Positions 13,272-25,350 of a stretch of 64,000 nucleotides of DNA are shown here, in pieces. A model generated the notes under the pieces. That model did no database searches. It worked only from the letters and a program-made list of their open reading frames with translations, and was not told the origin of the DNA. The position numbers and the translations under genes were made by a program. This stretch comes from Manihot esculenta (Eukaryota; Streptophyta; Magnoliopsida; Malpighiales; Euphorbiaceae), in the NCBI RefSeq assembly GCF_001659605.2, contig NC_035172.2, forward strand, positions 30,183,342-30,247,341. The letters run 5' to 3'. Position 1 is the first letter of the stretch. Every line of letters starts with the position of its first letter.

Positions 13272-13664
13272 CACTACAAAATAAAAGCGGATTAGTAACG
13301 GAAATTAGTAACGGATAATATCGGTTTCTAAATAATAACGGAGTAGTAACGGATATTAAGATAGAAAACAAATTAGTAACGGATTACAAAATCCGTTACT
13401 ATTCCGTTACTAATTTTTGTAACAGATACAAATCCGTTACTAAATTGTTTTAATTTTCATTATATAGTAACGGATATCCAAATCCGTTACTGAAGTGCAA
13501 TTCGTTAACATATTTTAGTAACGGATTATGATATCCGTTACTAAATTATAAGTTAGTAACGGACTAAATCCGTTACTAAAGTTAAATTGCTAACTTAAAA
13601 ACTTTCCTCTTTTTCTCCCTCGTCATTCACACAAAACTCTGAGCTCTGCTAACAAATTAAATCC
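13272..13664 (+). repeat. CACTA left terminus, subterminal repeats and start of leader
   Basis: The terminal CACTACAAAA is followed by more than ten copies of AGTAACGGA or its complement TCCGTTACT, often as facing pairs (for example around 13376-13412 and 13527-13576). In En/Spm such repeats are binding sites for TNPA and also include the promoter. From about 13600 the repeats stop and a pyrimidine-rich leader begins, which continues at 30788 beyond gypsy-1. Confidence 0.85.
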
Positions 13665-13669
13665 CTAGC

Positions 13670-15999
13670 TGTAACGACCCGAAAATCGGACCGCTACCGG
13701 CGCTAGGATCCGGGTCGACTTAAGGCCGCCGGGACCCGTAGCAAGCCTGACATATAACCTGAAAACCTGTATAATCCCATACATGATCACCACATGCATA
13801 AAAATTTTAAAACTTTTCTTTCATTCATTTCTCATACACCAACTCAACCTGAATATACATGTACATAGACATGATCATAATCATGATCCCTCTGTGGGAT
13901 CTCATCAATGCCCCAACGGGCGATACAACATAAGATGAGTTGGCTTAAACATAAACATTATAAAACATTTCTATAGATCATGTATCAAAGGGATTACAAT
14001 ACTCATAGGGTCAAGCACATCTATAACCTCAATAAACCTCATTACATAACATACTGTAATCTCTTACATTACATCATCATACATTTGTCATGTCCACAAA
14101 CTAACTATTACATACACTCTTCATATCTCTGGCTAACCTCCTGGTCTACCCTGTACCTGCACATCTGGGGTTAGGGGAGAGGGGTGAGCTACAAAGCCCA
14201 GTGAGCAGAATAGTGGAAACAATATATTAAAATTTCATGCTTTCATGGAATGCAACACATCACAACAAATCACATCTCGGATGGTATTGTCACCTATAGT
14301 CCTCTACATAGGTCCAACTGTGCCGGGACGTAGAATGGGTCAACCGGTCTTTCCCTTATCATAACATATCATATGGACCAACTGTGCCAGGGACGTAGAA
14401 TGGGTACAACCTGGACTTTCTCTTACATCGTGCCAGGGACGTAGAATGGGTACAACCTGGACTTCCATACCATAACATGCCATAACATCATCATATCATA
14501 TGAGGACTAAAGGATCATCCAATAACCAATCCACATCAGCATTAACATCATAAATGCAATGCAACATATTCGTGAGTACTAATGCAAACAACCTACTATA
14601 GCTCATGGCATTCATGATGCATGGGTCATGCTCAAAATTCATATTTCATTTATTTTAAAACTTAAGGTTTATTCCACTCACCTCTGGCTAGCTCTGACAA
14701 TCTCTGTAGCAGCTGGCTCACTGCTGGGGTCCTCGGTTCCTCGGGTCCGAACCTACACAGGTGGACTCCAATGAGGGACCAAACATACATGAACATAATT
14801 CTAATATACTCCCCAAAAACCCCCTAAAACATCATGAATCAATCACATAACAACATGCAAGAAATGGCTGGACAGGGCACTTTCGGCGGCAGGTTCGGCG
14901 GCCGAAAGTCCCTCCAGAGCCGAAAGTCAGGCAGGTTCGGCGGCACCTTCGGCGGCCGAAACTCCCAGACAGAGACGAAACTCATGCATGTTCGGCGGCA
15001 CCTTCGGCGGCCGAAAGTCCCAGACAGAGACGAAAGTCTCCCTTCGGGGGCAACTTCGGCAGCCGAAAGGCCTGCCTCACCAGCCATGTTCGGCGGCCGA
15101 AAGTGCCTTCGGCTGCCGAACCTGGTTTCTGCCGAAGGGCAGAAACTTGGCTCCCAAATGCATTTTCGCCTCCAAACTCACCAATCATGCATATACCTCA
15201 GTTAAAACATGCATACAAGTTCCTAGGGGCCTCAAAACATCAAATACCCCAACTACAACACTTCAAACACACAAAAACAACATACATTGTCCAAGACATC
15301 AAGGTTAACTCATAACTCCACATATAACCTAACATGCATTTCTACCCATCGATCTAGCATAAAACTTATTGAAAACACATAAGGAGCTTAAGATCGGCCC
15401 TTACCTCTTGAAGATCGAGAGGGAGACGACCTAAACTTGGAGATCCAAGAAGATGAGCTCCTGAGTTCCCAAAGCTCCAAAACTTGTTTCAAAAGTTCAA
15501 AACCTTCAATGCAAGCTTAAAACTCAAGAAAAATGGTGGGGATTTGGAGGAAGAACACTAAGTTTGCAAAGGGAAAGTCGGAAGCTTGCTGTGGCCGAAA
15601 ATGGGAGAAAGCTCGCCCATTTCGGCTAAGTGCCCCTTATATAGTGGCTGGCCAGGCCACGTTCGGGGGCCGAATGTGCCTCCGCATCCATGCAAATGTT
15701 CGGCGGCCGAACTTGACTTTCGGCGGCCGAACCTGAACTTCCCTAACTCATGCTTTCGGGGGCCTAACGTGCCTCCAAAACGCATGCATGTTCGGCGGCC
15801 GAACTTGACTTTCGGCGGCCGAACCTGGGTTTTCCTCCAATGCTATTTTCATGCAAAAACTCATTTAGTTTCATACTTTAAAACATTAAACATGAAAACA
15901 TTTTTATAAAACATGATTCTACCCTTCTTGAGGTCTCCGACATCCGAGATTCCACCGGACGGTAGGAATTCCGATACCGGAGTCTAGCCGGGTATTACA
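13670..15999 (-). repeat. gypsy-1 3' LTR
   Basis: 2330 bp, identical to 28453-30782 except one base seen at 15939. It contains about ten TTCGG-N3-CCGAA inverted repeats in two clusters (14894-15120 and 15662-15830), with centres CGG, CAG, CTG and GGG on the + strand. A TATA box (CTATATAAGG on the minus strand) lies at 15635-15644. The short ORFs inside the LTR are not genes. Confidence 0.95.
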
Positions 16000-16035
16000 T
16001 TCTCCCCCCCTTAAGAACATTCGTCCCCGAATGTT
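16000..16035 (-). other. gypsy-1 polypurine tract and adjoining hairpin
   Basis: On the minus strand, TTAAGGGGGGGAGAA abuts the 3' LTR and should prime plus-strand DNA synthesis. Next to it (16016-16035) is an 8-bp perfect inverted repeat, AACATTCG-GGGA-CGAATGTT in the element's sense. The same hairpin occurs in gypsy-2 at 25313-25332. Confidence 0.85.
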
Positions 16036-16103
16036 CCTCAACTAGCACATGCATAGCAAACAACACAACATATATAAGCACATAAACACATAGGGATCTA
16101 ACC

Positions 16104-19100
16104 TTAAAAGAGATGAGGGTACTGCTGGAGCATAGACTCCCGTGTCTCCCAAGTGCATTCTTCCAAGTTGTGGTGGTTCCATAGGACTTTCACCATCGGG
16201 ATTTCCTTGTTTCTTAACTTTCTGATCTGGGTGTCTATGATCCGTACTGGCTGTTCAACATAGGTGAGATCCTCTTGGACCTCCACATCAGGCTCACTAA
16301 GAACCTTACTCGGATCTGACACAAACTTCCTCAACATTGAAACATGGAAAACCGGATGGATTCTCTCCATCGAAGCAGGTAAATCCAGCTTGTACGACAC
16401 ATTCCCAATCCTTTGCAAGATCTCAAAGGGTCCGATGTATCGTGGGGCTAGTTTACCTTTCTTCCCGAAGCGAACCACTCCCTTCATTGGAGACACCTTG
16501 AGCAATACCAACTCCCCCTCCTGAAACTCTAACTGTCTTCTGCGGATGTCTGCATAGTTCTTCTGTCTGCTTGCAGCAGTCTTGATCCTTTCTCTAATTA
16601 TGGGTACCACCCTGCTGGTAATCTCTACTAGCTCAGGCCCTGCCAAGGCCTTTTCTCCAACTTCCTCCCAGCAAACAGGTGACCTGCACTTCCTCCCATA
16701 TAAAGCTTCATATGGAGCCATCCCGATGCTAGCATGATGGCTGTTGTTGTAGGCAAACTCCACCAAAGGTAGATGATGCCTCCAAGAACCGCCAAAGTCT
16801 AGCACACACATTCTGAGCATATCCTCGATAGTCTGGATGGTCCTTTCTGACTGTCCGTCGGTCTGGGGGTGGAAGGCAGTACTGAAATCCAACCTAGTAC
16901 CCATGGCATTCTGCAGACTCCGCCAAAACCTAGAGGTGAACTGGGGCCCTCTATCTGACACTATCGAAACAGGAACCCCATGCAACCTGACGATCTCATC
17001 CACATATACCTGCGCCAACTTGTCCACAGAGTAGCCACTCTTGACAGGGATGAAGTGAGCAGATTTGGTGAGTCTGTCCACAATCACCCATATGGAGTCC
17101 AATCTGTTGGACGTCGCCGGTAACCCCACTACGAAGTCCATAGCTATATTCTCCCATTTCCACTCTGGAATAGGTAGCGGGTTAAGCATTCCAGCCGGCT
17201 TCTGATGTTCCAGCTTCACCCTCTGACATACTTCGCAGGCGGACACAAACTGTGCCACTTCTTTCTTCATCGCTGGCCACCAATAAACTTTCTTTAGATC
17301 TTGATACATCTTGGTGGCTCCGGGGTGAATGCTGTATCTTGCATTATGAGCCTCTCTCATAATGTCTCCTTTTAGCCCAATGTCATCTGGTACACATAAT
17401 CTGCTCCCATAGCGGAGGATCCCCTTACTGTCGAATCTGAACTCACTATCATTGCCTGACTGAACAGTCCTGGCAATCTTCACTAACTCCGGGTCCTCAT
17501 GCTGTTTCTGAGCCACCTGCTCTAGAAACACGGGTGCCACTCTCATCTGGGCCACCAAGGCACCTGTACCAGACAACTCCATCTGTAGACCTTCCTCAAT
17601 GAGCTTGTAGAACTCCTTCACCACTGGCCTCCTCTCTGCCGATATGTGGGATAAACTACCGAGTGATTTCCGGCTTAAGGCGTCTGCCACAACATTCGCC
17701 TTACCCGGATGGTACTGAATCTTGCAATCATAGTCACTCAGCAGCTCCACCCATCTCCTCTGTCTCAAATTCAAATCCCTCTGACTCAAGATGTACTGCA
17801 GGCTCTTATGATCTGTAAAGATCTCACATTTCACCCCATAGAGGTAATGCCTCCACATCTTGAGTGCAAAGATTACTGCTGCCATCTCAAGGTCGTGTGT
17901 GGGGTAATTCAACTCATGCTTCTTCAGCTGCCTAGAAGCATAAGCAATCACCTTCTCATTCTGCATCAGTACACAACCCAGTCCCACACGGGACGCATCA
18001 CAAAAGACTGTAAAGTCCTCTCCACTAGATGGCAGAGCTAACACTGGTGCTGAAGTCAACTTCTTCTTAAGCTCTTCGAAACTCTCCTCGCACTGGTCGG
18101 TCCACAGAAACTTCTGACTCTTCCTGGTTAGTCTGGTTAGAGGAGCTGCTATCTTTGAGAAGTCCTGAACGAACCTCCTGTAGTAACCTGCCAAACCCAA
18201 GAAACTTCTAATCTCTGTCACTGAAGTGGGTCTAGGCCAGTTAGCCACAGTTTCTGTCTTCTTGGGATCTACCTCAATACCATTCTCTGATACTACATGC
18301 CCCAAGAACGAAATGCTCCTCAGCCAGAACTCACATTTGGAGAATTTGGCATACAAGCCATGTTCCCTCAAAGTCTGCAAGACCAACCGCAGATGATGGG
18401 CATGCTCCTCTGCATTCCTGGAGTACACTAAGATATCATCTATGAAGACAATAACAAAGTGATCCAGGTATTGACTAAATACTCTGTTCATGAGATCCAT
18501 GAATGCTGCAGGGGCGTTGGTTAACCCGAACGGCATTACAAGGAACTCAAAATGCCCATATCTGGTCCTGAAGGCTGTCTTCGGCACATCCTCATCCCTT
18601 ATCCTTAGCTGATGGTACCCCGATCTTAGATCTATTTTGGAGAAACAACCTGCTCCGGCTAGCTGGTCGAATAGATCATCGATCCTTGGCAATGGGTACC
18701 TATTCTTGGTAGTGACTTTGTTCAACTGCCTGTAGTCGATACAAAGTCTAAGGGATCCATCCTTCTTCCTCACAAACAAGACCGGAGCACCCCAAGGTGA
18801 GGTACTCTGTCGGATGAAACCCTTTTCTACCAGTTCCTGCAATTGCTCTTTTAACTCCTTTAACTCTGCTGGGGCCATCCTGTAGGGAGGGATAGAGATC
18901 GGTCTAGCTCCAGGTACCAACTCTATCTCGAACTCTATCTCCCTAGCAGGTGGTAAACCTGGAAGTTCATCAGGAAAGACATCCTGAAACTCTCTGACAA
19001 CTGGCACCGAGGCTGGCTCCCTGACCTGACTGTCTAGCTCTCTCACATGAGCTAAGTACCCCTGACATCCCTTCCTAAGCAACCTACGAGCCTGAAGAGC

Positions 19101-20691
19101 TGATATTAGACCTCTAGGTGTACCCCTCTTGTCTCCTCTGAAGACGACCTCTGACCCGTCCTGATCTCTGAACTTGACTACCTTGTCCCTGCAGTCCAAG
19201 GTAGCACCATGGGTAGATAGCCAATCCATCCCTAGAATGACGTCAAAGTCTGTCAAATCTAGAACCACAAGGTCGGCGGAGAGGCATCTTCCCTCAACAA
19301 AAACTGGACTGTACTGGCAGACTGACACTGCCACTGACGGGTCACACTTGGGTCCACTGACCCATAGGGGACACTCTAACCCAGAGACTATCAGACCCAA
19401 CCTCTCAACGGCTCTCGGAGCAATAAATGAATGAGATGCACCCGGGTCCATTAATGCATACACATCAGAACACCCAATGACGAGATTACCTGACACCACG
19501 GTGTTGGATGTGTTAGCCTCCTGCTGTGTCATGGTGAAGATCCTGGCTGGAGCTGATGGACCTTCACCTCGGGAACCAGAAGAAGAGGCTGCCCCTCTCC
19601 CTCTACCTCTGCCACTGCCCTGAGTTGTGGCTGGAACTGCTGGCTGTGCCACACTACCAGAAGCTGTCTGCTGGGGCTGGCCCATAAAAGGTGCTCTAGG
19701 ACAATCCCGAGCCATGTGTCCCTCCTGTCCACATCTGAAACATGTGTTAGTCCTAGCTCGACACACTCCCCTGTGCGGTCTTCCACATCTCTGACATTCT
19801 GTACCATCTGAGCCTGAGCTCGAGCCACCGCCGAATCCCAAACCGGATTTCAACTTGTTCCAAAACTTATTCTTCTTCGACTTCCTGGTGGTGTTATCCC
19901 ACCTCTTCTTGCCTGAACTCTGAGAAGAGAACCCTGGTCCTCCTCTGCCTGGGGTCTTAACCCCTGAAGACTGGGTCACTGACTGCTTCACTGACCCCTC
20001 AACTATAGCACTTGCCTCCATTCTTCGAGCCATATCCACCACAGTGTGGAAACTTTCTCTCTCAGCTGACTGAACCAATGAGGAGTACCTGGAATGCAGC
20101 TTCATAACATATTTCTTGGCTTTCTTCGTATCTGAATCTAGAGCTTGCCCTGAAAAAGGCAATAGCTCCAAGAATTTATCCGTGAACTCCTCTACACTCA
20201 TGTGCTCTGACTGCCTCAGTTGCTCAAACTCAATCATTTTCAGTTCTCTAGAACTGTCTGGAAAAGCCCATCCAGCGAACTCATTCGCAAATTCTTCCCA
20301 CGTCATACCGTCTAGTCTCGGGTCCACATAACACTTGAACCATTCCCGTGCCTTCTTGCACTTTAAAGTGAACCCTGCCATCTGAATGGCTCTACTGTCA
20401 CTTGCCCCTAGCTCATCAGTTATCGTCTTCACCACTCTCAGATACTCAAAGGGGTCATCCCCTGACTTGTATTTGGGAGCATCTAACTTGAGGTAGTCTG
20501 TCATCTTTACCTTGCTCCCATCAACTGAGCTAGGTCTAGGAGGTTGAGTAACTGGGGCTGCTGGTTCTGTAGGTGGTGGAGGTGGAGGTGCAGCATTCCC
20601 CGAGGTGGGGTTTGCTGGGTTTGGATAGAAGGGTGAGGGTGGATAAGCTGGGTACTGTGTGTAGGGTGGATAGAAAGGTGGATAAGGCATG
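16104..20691 (-). CDS. gypsy-1 gag-pol polyprotein, main part
   Basis: Open from 20691 to the stop at 16104, with no internal stop. In order: gag core (the WFKCYVD and [11 protein letters not shown] region), two Cys-rich blocks including zinc knuckle [14 protein letters not shown] (about residue 450), aspartic protease ([14 protein letters not shown] where many have DSG/DTG), RT with FIDDILVYS (about 18421-18447), RNase H (FCDAS...TDHKSLQYI), integrase HHCC zinc finger (...CEVCQ) and D,D-35-E core, and a C-terminal chromodomain-like tail ([15 protein letters not shown]). The N-terminal 132 residues lie at 27784-28180 beyond gypsy-2. Together they form one frame of 1660 codons including stop, rejoining in phase at the GCATG duplication. 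An apparent N-terminal extension into 20692-20852 is antisense gypsy-2 LTR, not gag. Confidence 0.93.
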
Positions 20692-23124
20692 TGTAATACC
20701 CGGCTAGAATCCGGCATCGGGATTCCTGCCTTCCGGCGGAATCTAGGGTGTTGGATCTCTCTAGAAGGGGTAAAATGTGTTTTCTCAAATGTCTTTACTG
20801 ATTTCATGGTTTTAAATGGAAATGAATGGAGTTTTTGAAGAGGAAAGACCAAGGAGGCAATTGCCAGGTTCGGCCGCCGAAAATGAAGTTCGGCCGCCGA
20901 ACATGAAAAGGCTTCGGGAGCGCCTTTGGCCTCCGAAAGTCTTGTTTAAACGAGCCAAGGTTCGGCCGCCGAAAGTAAGGTTCGGCCGCCGAACATGCAT
21001 GAGTTTAGGGGGCACGTTAGGCTGCCGAAGGTTGATGACCAGGCCACCTATATAAGGCCCTCAGATCGGAAATGGGCGAGTTTTCTCCCCATTCTCGAAC
21101 TCAGGTGAGTTTCTGCCCTCCCTTGGTTGCTTGTGTGTCTTCTCGTCAAAATCCTTCAAGTTTTCATAAGATCTACCCTTGGTTTGAAGTTTTGAAGCTA
21201 AAATAGAAGTTTTGGGAGCTTGGAGCTTTTGGAGCTTGGATTCTCCACACCTCCGAGTTAGGGATCGCACCAACCCTCGATCTTCAAGAGGTAAGTGTAG
21301 ATCTTTGTTTCCCTTCAGTTTTCATGAAGTTTTAAGTAAGTTTTATGAAGGTTTTATGTTAGAATGGGTAGATATGCATGTTTAGGCTTTTGTGGGTTTT
21401 ATGCCCAATGTATGTTATGTGATGATGTGTTGCGGAGTTTAAGTTAGTTTCTTTGCTCTCTTTGCTTGTGGGAGTGTGTATGCATGCTTGGGAGAGAGTA
21501 TGTGAGGTTTGGGGTGTTTTGGAAGGTTTTGGAGGCTGGTGTGCAAAGGCTGAGTTCTGATGAACTCAGGTTCGGCCGCCGAAGGTGGTTTCGGCCGCCG
21601 AACATGCCTATGGATGCATGGTTTGGCCGCCTAACCTTGCCCCCGAAAGTTGAGTTGTGGCTTGAAAGCAGACTTTCGGCCGCCGAAGGTAATGTTCGGC
21701 CGCCGAAAGTGCCTGACTTTCGTTCCTGGAGAGAAGGTTCGGCCGCCGAAGGTGCCGCCGAACCTACCCGAGTTTCGTCTCTGGAGGAGACTTTCGGCCG
21801 CCGAAGGTGCCGCCGAAAGTGCCCTGTCCAGCCGTTTCTTGGGTGTTTTCCATGCATGTTTAAGTGCTGTTTAGAGGGGTTTTTGGGGGTATGTTTATGA
21901 GTTGTTAGAATGTGTTTGGCACCTCATTCGAGTCCACCTGTGTAGGATCGGACCCGAGAGACCGAGGAGGCCATTAGTGCTAGCAGGTGCAGAGTCAGTC
22001 GGCGTCTGCCAGGAGGTGAGTAGAACTAAACTTAATCTTTTATGCACAAAATCTAATGCCTAAAGCATGAGCATGCATCACGATTATGTATAGTAGGTTG
22101 ATTGCACTAGTTCACGAATATGTTGCATTGCATTATTTCATGTTGATGCTGAGGTAGGGTGGACCGAGGCGACTTCAATAGCCCATATCTGTCACGAGTC
22201 TTGTCTTAGTCCTTTGAGAACCGGACAAGTACATGTAGGAAAGTCCATGTGAGCTCTCTGTGGACCAGACACCATGTCATATATGTTACAGGCCTTTGTG
22301 AGCTCCTATGGGGGAGCCGGGCACCGATAGAGGGATTTTTGATGTCATGTCCATCCTCTGAGAGGAAAGATGCATGCAAAAGACAGACTCTCAGAAACCA
22401 GGGTCCGTGGGGAATACATATTGCATAAGCCCCGAGGCGGACAAGATTATGTGATTTCTCTGTGTTATGATGCATTTCATGAAAGCATGTAAATAATGAA
22501 CTGTTTTCTATGTTTCTACTCACTGGGCTTTTTAGCTCACCCCTTTCCCCTAACCCCAGTGTTGCAGGTTTAAGTCAGAGCCCAGAGGCTGCAGGGTAAA
22601 GTCAAGGTTCAGATATGCATGTTGTAATAGCTTAGATTATGCTTATGTTTAGTATTTTAGAAGTGGACATGTAATATAAGTTGATGTAATGTAAATTGAG
22701 ATAATGTATGTAACTGATAGTAGAGTTAATGTTTATGGATTAGTTGTGCTTGGCCCTATAGACTGGTTAGTCCCTGTTAATGCATGGTTATGTTTATGTT
22801 ATATGTTGAGTTGAGAACCAAACTTGAGGCATGTAATGTTACCCCATTGGAGTATATGATGAGGACTCCAGTGGAGGTTTTATGATTATATGATTTTATG
22901 AAGTATGTTTCATGTCAGGATACATGCTCAGGTTAGGTTTGGGTTCAACAGATGTCCAGTTTTCATGTTTTTATGGTTAAGTTTTAATCATGTATGGGAT
23001 TTGACCAGGTAATAGTATGTATGTTTGGCTTGCTACGGGTCCCGGCGGCCTTAAGCCGATCTGGATCCTAGCGCCGAACAGGTCGGAGCCGCTACAGAGG
23101 GGTATCGGTTTCCGGGCTGTTACA
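20692..23124 (+). repeat. gypsy-2 5' LTR
   Basis: 2433 bp, TGTAATACCC...GGCTGTTACA. It holds about ten TTCGGCCGCCGAA-type inverted repeats in two clusters, one before the TATA box (20869-21000) and one after (21570-21820). It differs from 25351-27783 at three places I could see (A/G near 20883, G/A near 21429, T/C near 22327). Confidence 0.95.
21049..21057 (+). promoter_or_regulatory. TATA box of the gypsy-2 5' LTR
   Basis: TATATAAGG sits between the two TTCGG-N3-CCGAA clusters; the same box recurs at 25708-25716 in the 3' LTR and at the matching place in gypsy-1. Transcription should start about 30 bases downstream. Confidence 0.7.
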
Positions 23125-23126
23125 GT

Positions 23127-23138
23127 TGGTATCAGAGC
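23127..23138 (+). other. gypsy-2 primer binding site (initiator-Met tRNA)
   Basis: TGGTATCAGAGC starts two bases after the 5' LTR and matches the plant initiator-Met tRNA 3' end. Confidence 0.9.
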
Positions 23139-23449
23139 ATAGGGCCTCAAGAGTACGGTGTTTTGAGGCGAAGATGCTCAGACATCGGAAAGAGGTTGTG
23201 CTAGATGTTAGGAGGGCAAGCACATTAAGAAAGATTAAGAGTAAGAGCATGTCCACTAGGATAGGATGTCGAGTCCTGTCTTGCTATGATGATGTGATAT
23301 GCCATGATTTCATGCATGTGCATAAATGCTATGATGTATGACATGTTATGTATGCTATGTATGTATGATGTAGGTTCATGTGTTTCCACATGGACCGTAT
23401 GATGCTGATGTTGTTTACATGCTTGTGTGTGTGCTTCAGAGGAGTCAGG

Positions 23450-25290
23450 ATGTGGGGTACTCGTCGATCTGTGGAATCGACAGGAGTTCCGTCAGAGAGG
23501 GAAGGTATGGACACCTTTCCCCCTACCCTGCCGAGAGCGCAGTCGTGGGGAGTCAGTAGATGGAGGACATCAAGAGACCCTAGGAGGTCTTTTGATGCAA
23601 GCAGAGAAGGTATGGATCTAAGGAGGATGTCAGCTAGTATGAGAGAGCCTGAGATGGATGTTCAGAGGAGAGATATGAGTTTGGATGTGGCTATGTTTAG
23701 AGAAGGCATGGGAGATTCTCAGGAGGATGCTCAAACCCAGGATTCCAGGATCTCAGGTTCAGGAGGGATTGATCCCTCCACTCTGAGTACAGCTGCCACG
23801 AGAGGTAAGAAATGGAAGAGAGGCCTCAGAAAGTCGAAGAAGAAGTTTTGGCAGAATTTGAAGGCCAGTCTGGGTTTTGGTGGTTCGAGCTCTGGTTCGG
23901 GTGCAACTCGTTGCAGGAGGTGTGGTAAGACACACCAGGGAGTTTGCCTGGCTGGGACGACAGTGTGTTTTAGATGCAGACAGGAGGGGCACATGGCACG
24001 TGAGTGTCCTAATGCGCTCCGGTCAGCTCAGTCTCAACGGGCAGCTTCAGGTGGAGCGACTCAACCAGCAGCTCAAACCATGTTTCAGGCTAGTGGTCGA
24101 GGCAGAGGGAGAGGGGCAGCCTCTTCTTCAGCAGGTTCCCTTAGAGGAGGTCCGCCAGCTCCGGCTCGGATCTTCGTCCAGGCTCAGCAGGAGGCAGACA
24201 CATCGAACACGGTGGTGTCAGGTACGCTCACTTTGATGTTCTGATGTGCATGCTTTTGTGAACCTTGGTGTTTCTCTTTCCTTAGTTACTCTAAAGAGTC
24301 GTCGAGGGGTTGGGTTGATAACTTCTAGGCTAGAGTGTTCTCTCAGGGTCAGTGGACCCAAGTATGATCCATCTGAGGTAGAGTCAGTCTGCCGGTTCAG
24401 TCCAGGTGTCAACTGAGGGTAGAATCCATCCACCCGATTTTGAGGTCTTGGACTTGAATGTTCAGACGTCACTCTCGGAATGGATTGGGTTTCTACTTGT
24501 GGTGCTACCTTGGTCCGTAGAGACTAGGTGGCCAGGTTCAGAGGGCAGGATGGATCAGAGGTAGTCTTTGGAGGGGACAGTGTAGGTTGCCTAGAAGTTT
24601 GATGTCAGCCTGTCAGGCTCATAGGGTGCGTAGGAGGGGTTGTCAGAGGGTTCGAGCTCTTGTTTGAGAGTTCAGCAGTCAGGTCGGGGAACCAGCCTCA
24701 GTGCCAGTTGTTAGGAAGAATGCTTAGATGTCTTCCCAGGCGAGTTGTCAGGTTTCCCATCTGTCAGGGAGTTAAAGTTTGGTATAGGAGTGGTGTCTGG
24801 ACGCAGAACCATTTCTACCCTTCCCTATAGGATGGCGCCTGCATAGAGAGAGGTAACAGTAGAGTAGAGGCGAGACTTGGTAGACAAGGGGTTTTGTCCG
24901 ACCTAGTACCTCACTCTGGATTGCTCCAGTATGGTTGTGGGAAACGAAGGATGAATCCTTGAGACTTTGTAACGACTGTAAGCGGTTAAACAAGGTCACT
25001 ACCAAGGGCAGGTATTCCCATGCAGGATGGATGATCTATTGGGACAGCTAGTAGGAGCTGTTCGTTTTCCAAGATAGATCTGAAATTCGGGTACTACCTG
25101 TGAGAGTTAGAGTTAGTTTGGGTTAGCAGTGAGAAGGAGCCAGTTAGTAAAGATCAGTGAAAGAGGAGGAAGATAGAGAAGGATCAGAGTAGCGCAGCAG
25201 AAGCTTGTGGAGTTTAGGAACCTGGGAGTTCTTACTCCAGCGTTTGGTGTCTCTCTTTGGAGAGAAGCTTTAGGATTCGCTTGCTTGCTT
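23450..25290 (+). pseudogene. gypsy-2 degenerate gag-pol
   Basis: ATG at 23450 (MWGTRRSVESTG) matches the gypsy-1 gag start at 28180 (MRGTRRSARLTG). The frame stays open to 24244. The central gag core is missing: the N-terminus joins directly to the basic KKFWQNLKASLGFGG segment and zinc knuckle CFRCRQEGHMAREC. After 24244 the DNA resembles protease and early RT of gypsy-1 (for example EPASVPVVR at about 24680-24710) but in shifting frames with stops, ending near the RT 'DDL' region (about 25030). No RNase H or integrase. With its young LTRs this shows the element was copied in an already broken state; a gag-derived zinc-knuckle protein of about 260 aa might still be made. Confidence 0.8.
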
Positions 25291-25312
25291 GCATGCTTGT
25301 GTTTGTTGTTTT

Positions 25313-25350
25313 AACATTCGGGGACGAATGTTTTTGTAAGGGGGGTAGAA
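25313..25350 (+). other. gypsy-2 hairpin and polypurine tract
   Basis: AACATTCG-GGGA-CGAATGTT (25313-25332) has a perfect 8-bp stem and is followed by AAGGGGGGTAGAA (25338-25350) abutting the 3' LTR. Same arrangement as gypsy-1. Confidence 0.85.

Noticed and set aside
13376..13576. CRISPR-like spaced repeats at the CACTA ends
   Set aside because: Repeats are short, in both orientations, irregularly spaced, and in a plant transposon: subterminal repeats.
13980..15909. Many 60-120-codon ORFs inside the gypsy-1 LTRs, also at 28763-30692
   Set aside because: They lie in LTRs, overlap on both strands, and their apparent protein repeats (such as RRPKVPDRDE) are just the TTCGG-N3-CCGAA array in translation.
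20692..20852. N-terminal extension of the gypsy-1 polyprotein frame
   Set aside because: This is antisense gypsy-2 LTR; the identical sequence recurs at 25351-25511. The true N-terminus is at 27784-28180.
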